Source: Promethearchaeia archaeon (GTDB taxonomy: Archaea > Asgardarchaeota > Lokiarchaeia > Sigyniarchaeales > SOKP01). Taken from it: a DNA stretch of 7,550 bases. The notes beneath the pieces are model-generated. The model was given only the letters and a program-made list of their open reading frames with translations, did not search any database and was not told the origin of the DNA. This document shows positions 5,403-7,550 of this stretch, in pieces; positions within the stretch are counted from its first letter, which is position 1; each line of letters starts with the position of its first letter. The position numbers and the translations under genes are program-made. Location of the stretch: the NCBI GenBank assembly GCA_029856445.1, contig JAHQWY010000183.1:1-7550 (forward strand), given 5' to 3'.

Positions 5403-6203
5403 TTATTGAAAATATTGAGTATATTCTTTACCTGTTCCGGGTAACTGTTGCTGTTGTTGATATTCTTGTGCTTTTTGGGCCAGCTCTAACATCTTAGCCT
5501 TGATTTCTTTTCCTTGTTCAATAAGAGGAGCTGTGTTTATTGATAGTTTGTAAATTTTGTTTAGTACTTCCAAAATACTAGCAGCACCTTCAGGAGTAGG
5601 AATCTCTAAGACTGGTGTGAACAAGGCATAAGCTTTCAATCTATTTGTTAATGCTTCATTTAAGATAGTCGCTTCCGGACCTACTATTATTCCTTTCTCA
5701 ACCTTAGTTATCCCGAATTTTTCAAGATGCTCCATCATTACTTCTTCAGCAGCATAATAAACCGGATATTCATCAATTATCCCTCTCTGGGGGATTCCTT
5801 GAAAGATTACTATCTCCTTCGCTCTAACATCTTCAGATAAAGCCCAATTACAAATAGTTTTAGAAAGATCATTGTATGCGGAGACAACTTGGAAGGGAAC
5901 TTCACATATGCCAATAAGTAAGTTATGCTTTGGAGAATAAAGAATTCGGAATGGATGTTTCAATACTCCTGCATAAAATACACTTATAGGGGGAAGGTAT
6001 TCACTCGTAATAAAACCAATTTCTTTAGCATCTGGGAGTTGTTCAATAAGAGTATTAGCAACGATAGGACCTATAAGACCTATCCCTGCGAATCCAAGAA
6101 CGAGTGTGGCACCTTCTTTAATTTCTACTGAAAGATCATCAATAACAATGGAACTCCTCTTACCTTTTTCACAGATATATTCTTTTTTAACCAAAAGACT
6201 CAC
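5403..6203 (-). CDS. PAC2-family protein (proteasome assembly chaperone-like)
   Basis: The 266-residue product shows the PAC2 fold pattern: the glycine-rich loop GFAGIGLIGPIVANTLIE (37-54), a strand-loop with EYLPP (68-72), YSPKHNLLIGICEVPFQ (89-105), IVIFQGIP (131-138), and the late PTPEGAASILEVLNKIY (202-218) motif. Archaeal PAC2 proteins (PbaA/PbaB type) are related to eukaryotic proteasome assembly chaperones Pba1/Pba2, which bind 20S proteasome precursors through a C-terminal HbYX motif. Here the last 25 residues are a Gln-rich tail (YQQQQQLPG at 248-256) ending Y-F-Q, which resembles HbYX with Phe in place of the key Tyr. The start is GTG at 6201-6203; no ATG is available nearby and no Shine-Dalgarno sequence is seen, so the transcript may be leaderless. 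The gene stands alone between its own promoter and a T-rich terminator. Family is firm; proteasome partnership is inferred. Confidence 0.88.
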   Translation of the reverse strand: MSLLVKKEYICEKGKRSSIVIDDLSVEIKEGATLVLGFAGIGLIGPIVANTLIEQLPDAKEIGFITSEYLPPISVFYAGVLKHPFRILYSPKHNLLIGICEVPFQVVSAYNDLSKTICNWALSEDVRAKEIVIFQGIPQRGIIDEYPVYYAAEEVMMEHLEKFGITKVEKGIIVGPEATILNEALTNRLKAYALFTPVLEIPTPEGAASILEVLNKIYKLSINTAPLIEQGKEIKAKMLELAQKAQEYQQQQQLPGTGKEYTQYFQ

Positions 6204-6213
6204 TTTTAGTATT

Positions 6214-6228
6214 ATATTGAATTTTATA
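6214..6228 (-). promoter_or_regulatory. Candidate TATA box for the PAC2-family gene
   Basis: The minus strand reads AAAAAATATAAAATT just upstream of the GTG start at 6203. Its AATATAAAA core is placed so that transcription would begin at or very near the GTG, consistent with a leaderless message. The background is very AT-rich. Confidence 0.4.
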
Positions 6229-6298
6229 TTTTTTGATTAAGTTAAGTAATAGAATTCAACCATATTAATATTAATTTTATTTTTTAAAATATCTACGG

Positions 6299-6343
6299 TT
6301 TATGAAATACACTAGAAACTTTCTGAAAAAATCTTTTATGAAA
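6299..6343 (+). repeat. Direct repeat TTTATGAAA upstream of the peroxiredoxin-like gene
   Basis: The nine-base sequence TTTATGAAA occurs at 6299-6307 and again at 6335-6343, 36 bases apart start to start. Both copies are within 90 bases of the peroxiredoxin-like start codon. It may mark a regulator site, but such AT-rich nonamers recur by chance and no symmetry is visible. Confidence 0.2.
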
Positions 6344-6384
6344 CTCTACATTAAAAAAAATAATTTATATTATAAGTGAATACT

Positions 6385-6900
6385 ATGAGCAATAAAGAAA
6401 TTAATGAAGGAGATCAAGCTCCTCTATTCAAATTAAATTCTTACAATGTGGGGGAAATCGATTTAGCTAAATTTAAGGGAAAAAAAGTAGTTTTGATTTT
6501 CTCAAGGTACTTTGGATGCCCTATTTGTTTGTTAGATCTCAACATATTGATGACACGTAAGACTGAAATTGAAAATAAAGGGGGAGAAATAATATACATT
6601 ACGCAATCTGGTGAGAAAATTGCGAAAGAATATATTGAAAAAGAAAAGATTGACTTTCCCGTTATTCCAAGTTTAAAAGATGAATTATATGCAGATTATG
6701 GCTTAGGAATGATGACAAAGGAAGCTGTTTCTCAAATACCTTCAAAATTAAAAGAAGTAAAAGAAAAAAACTTTATTCACGGAGTATACGAAGGTTGGGA
6801 GCAGCAAGGACCAGGACAATTTGTACTTGATGAGAATGGAAAAGTAATTCTTTCTCAAAAAGGATGGCTTGATATTGATAGCATACTTTCTGTACTCTAA
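6385..6900 (+). CDS. Peroxiredoxin-like (AhpC/TSA, thioredoxin-fold) protein with CPIC motif
   Basis: From the ATG at 6385 the product is 171 residues with a thioredoxin-fold peroxiredoxin layout: EGDQAPLFKL near the N terminus, KKVVLIFSRYFGCPICLLDL with Cys45-Pro-Ile-Cys48 at the start of the second helix, GGEIIYITQSG, IDFPVIPS, and the late strand GPGQFVLDENGKVILS. Cys45 is in the position of a peroxidatic or redox-active cysteine, and Cys48 makes a CxxC pair as in PRXL2-like/AhpC-TSA subfamilies. Known of the family: it reduces peroxides or exchanges disulfides using thiol donors. The actual substrate is unknown. A GTG at 6376 is in frame and would add three residues. I prefer the ATG, since GTGA five bases before it could act as a weak Shine-Dalgarno. 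No signal peptide is present, so it is cytosolic. It is followed by an eleven-T terminator and is probably monocistronic. Confidence 0.85.
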   Translation: MSNKEINEGDQAPLFKLNSYNVGEIDLAKFKGKKVVLIFSRYFGCPICLLDLNILMTRKTEIENKGGEIIYITQSGEKIAKEYIEKEKIDFPVIPSLKDELYADYGLGMMTKEAVSQIPSKLKEVKEKNFIHGVYEGWEQQGPGQFVLDENGKVILSQKGWLDIDSILSVL

Positions 6901-6928
6901 TCTTTAAATTCTACAAATATTTTTAAAA

Positions 6929-6939
6929 TTTTTTTTTTT
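6929..6939 (+). terminator. T11 terminator after the peroxiredoxin-like gene
   Basis: An uninterrupted run of eleven T begins about 28 bases after the stop codon on the sense strand, a typical archaeal intrinsic termination signal. It isolates this gene from the next plus-strand gene. Confidence 0.6.
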
Positions 6940-6959
6940 CATTGTAAAATTTGAGATTG

Positions 6960-6977
6960 AGGATATTACTAGGATAT
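6960..6977 (+). repeat. Short direct repeat AGGATAT-TACT-AGGATAT
   Basis: Two copies of AGGATAT (6960-6966 and 6971-6977) are separated by four bases, so they recur every 11 bases, about one helical turn. A third GGATAT lies at 7021-7026. All fall in the 187-base gap upstream of the last gene. This could be a transcription-factor site; it is too short to be certain. Confidence 0.25.
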
Positions 6978-7007
6978 CACTTAATTTCATTATAAAAAAT
7001 TTAATTT

Positions 7008-7044
7008 TTAATATATATGTGGATATTTCTCTGCTATTATAAGA
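7008..7044 (+). promoter_or_regulatory. Candidate promoter for the last gene
   Basis: Two TATA-like stretches, TTAATATATATG (about 7008-7019) and CTATTATAAG (7034-7043), lie 45-80 bases upstream of the ATG at 7088. The second would predict a leader of about 20-25 bases. Neither is decisive in this AT-rich gap, which otherwise shows only the short GGATAT and AGAGAA repeats. Confidence 0.3.
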
Positions 7045-7087
7045 GAATTACAAGAGAAATATAAACAAAATAATTCATGCAAAATTA

Positions 7088-7546
7088 ATGAAAATGATAA
7101 TCTCAAATCTACATGAATCAGAAAACACCCTTAAAAAAATAACTAATACTTGTTATATAAAATTGACTCAAGACTTGCGTGATTGTCAAAATTGTAGATA
7201 TTGGTATAAAGGGATTTGTGATGAATATTTTGAACAGAAATCTGATAAAATTACAAAAAATCTTGAGGAAGGAATAAAAATTATGAAAAATTCAAGATCA
7301 GAAGATTCAGAACCCGTTCTTAATCTAAAAAATTTATTTTATGAAATCGAAATAGATTATGATATAAATCAAATCTCAGGAGTCATACAAGAAAAAGCAA
7401 AATATGATAATTTTAAACTACTTATGGATATCCAAAGTGTCTTACAAAATTGTAGGCATTTGACTGATAAGGATAGATTAAATTATTGTAATACTCAACG
7501 TTATTTCATGAAATTATATTTACGTGAATTTAATAAGCCTAAATAA
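7088..7546 (+). CDS. Hypothetical Cys-containing soluble protein
   Basis: I do not recognise this 152-residue protein. It is hydrophilic and Lys/Glu/Asn-rich, and has no signal peptide or membrane segment. An N-terminal knuckle, DCQNCRYWYKGICDEYF (Cys33, Cys36, Cys44), and a C-terminal pair, NCRHLTDKDRLNYC (Cys122, Cys134), could together form a metal site; Cys22 is extra. The middle (about 50-115) is mostly predicted helix with an acidic stretch (EIEIDYD). A second ATG at 7094 is an equally possible start (150 residues). The ATG at 7078 hits a stop after three codons. The stop is TAA, four bases before the window ends. Codon use and base composition match the neighbours, so it looks like a real, native gene. 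Metal binding is a guess from the cysteine spacing. Confidence 0.7.
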   Translation: MKMIISNLHESENTLKKITNTCYIKLTQDLRDCQNCRYWYKGICDEYFEQKSDKITKNLEEGIKIMKNSRSEDSEPVLNLKNLFYEIEIDYDINQISGVIQEKAKYDNFKLLMDIQSVLQNCRHLTDKDRLNYCNTQRYFMKLYLREFNKPK

Positions 7547-7550
7547 AGGT

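Noticed and set aside
6264..6275. Perfect palindrome ATTAATATTAAT between the PAC2 and peroxiredoxin-like genes
   Set aside because: It is made only of A and T in a very AT-rich divergent spacer, where such palindromes are expected by chance.
1..7550. CRISPR array, insertion sequence or defence island
   Set aside because: No regularly spaced repeats, transposase, terminal inverted repeats or nuclease/helicase genes are present; a QueC-like domain alone does not make a defence system.

Overview
The window looks like ordinary chromosomal DNA from an AT-rich archaeon, most likely an Asgard (Lokiarchaeia-like) lineage. The archaeal signs are TATA-box promoters, short or absent leaders, T-run terminators, a PAC2 proteasome-chaperone-like protein, a poly-[4Fe-4S] ferredoxin and a DUF3795 protein. 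The Asgard lean rests mainly on a roadblock/LC7-like protein with an N-terminal Cys/His knuckle and is an inference. I see no mobile element, CRISPR array, tRNA or rRNA, and no gene-free gap over 200 bases.

Layout. On the left, a queD-like gene (minus strand) diverges from a long plus-strand gene whose product is an NAD(P)-binding SDR/epimerase domain fused to a QueC-like domain. Together these point to 7-deazaguanine (preQ0/archaeosine) synthesis, with an unexplained dehydrogenase-like partner. Next comes the plus-strand roadblock-like gene, which converges on a minus-strand pair: a ten-helix membrane acyltransferase followed by a 16-cysteine ferredoxin. Further right are two separate minus-strand genes, a Cys-rich DUF3795 protein with a C-terminal zinc ribbon and a PAC2-family protein. 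Two plus-strand genes follow, a CxxC peroxiredoxin-like protein and an unrecognised Cys-containing protein.

The most notable points are these. (1) The SDR-QueC fusion has an internal Met at the domain junction. (2) The ferredoxin frame has no ATG, GTG or TTG start ahead of its first cluster motif. Its best start is an AUU overlapping the acyltransferase stop, behind a Shine-Dalgarno-like GGGGATC. The only upstream in-frame ATG is followed three codons later by TAG, so either a non-canonical start or UAG decoding must be considered. (3) The roadblock protein has a fused putative metal site. (4) The PAC2 protein ends in a Gln-rich tail with a Y-F-Q terminus resembling a modified HbYX motif.

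The genes do not form one pathway. Only the divergent queD/SDR-queC pair and the overlapping acyltransferase/ferredoxin pair look functionally or transcriptionally linked.
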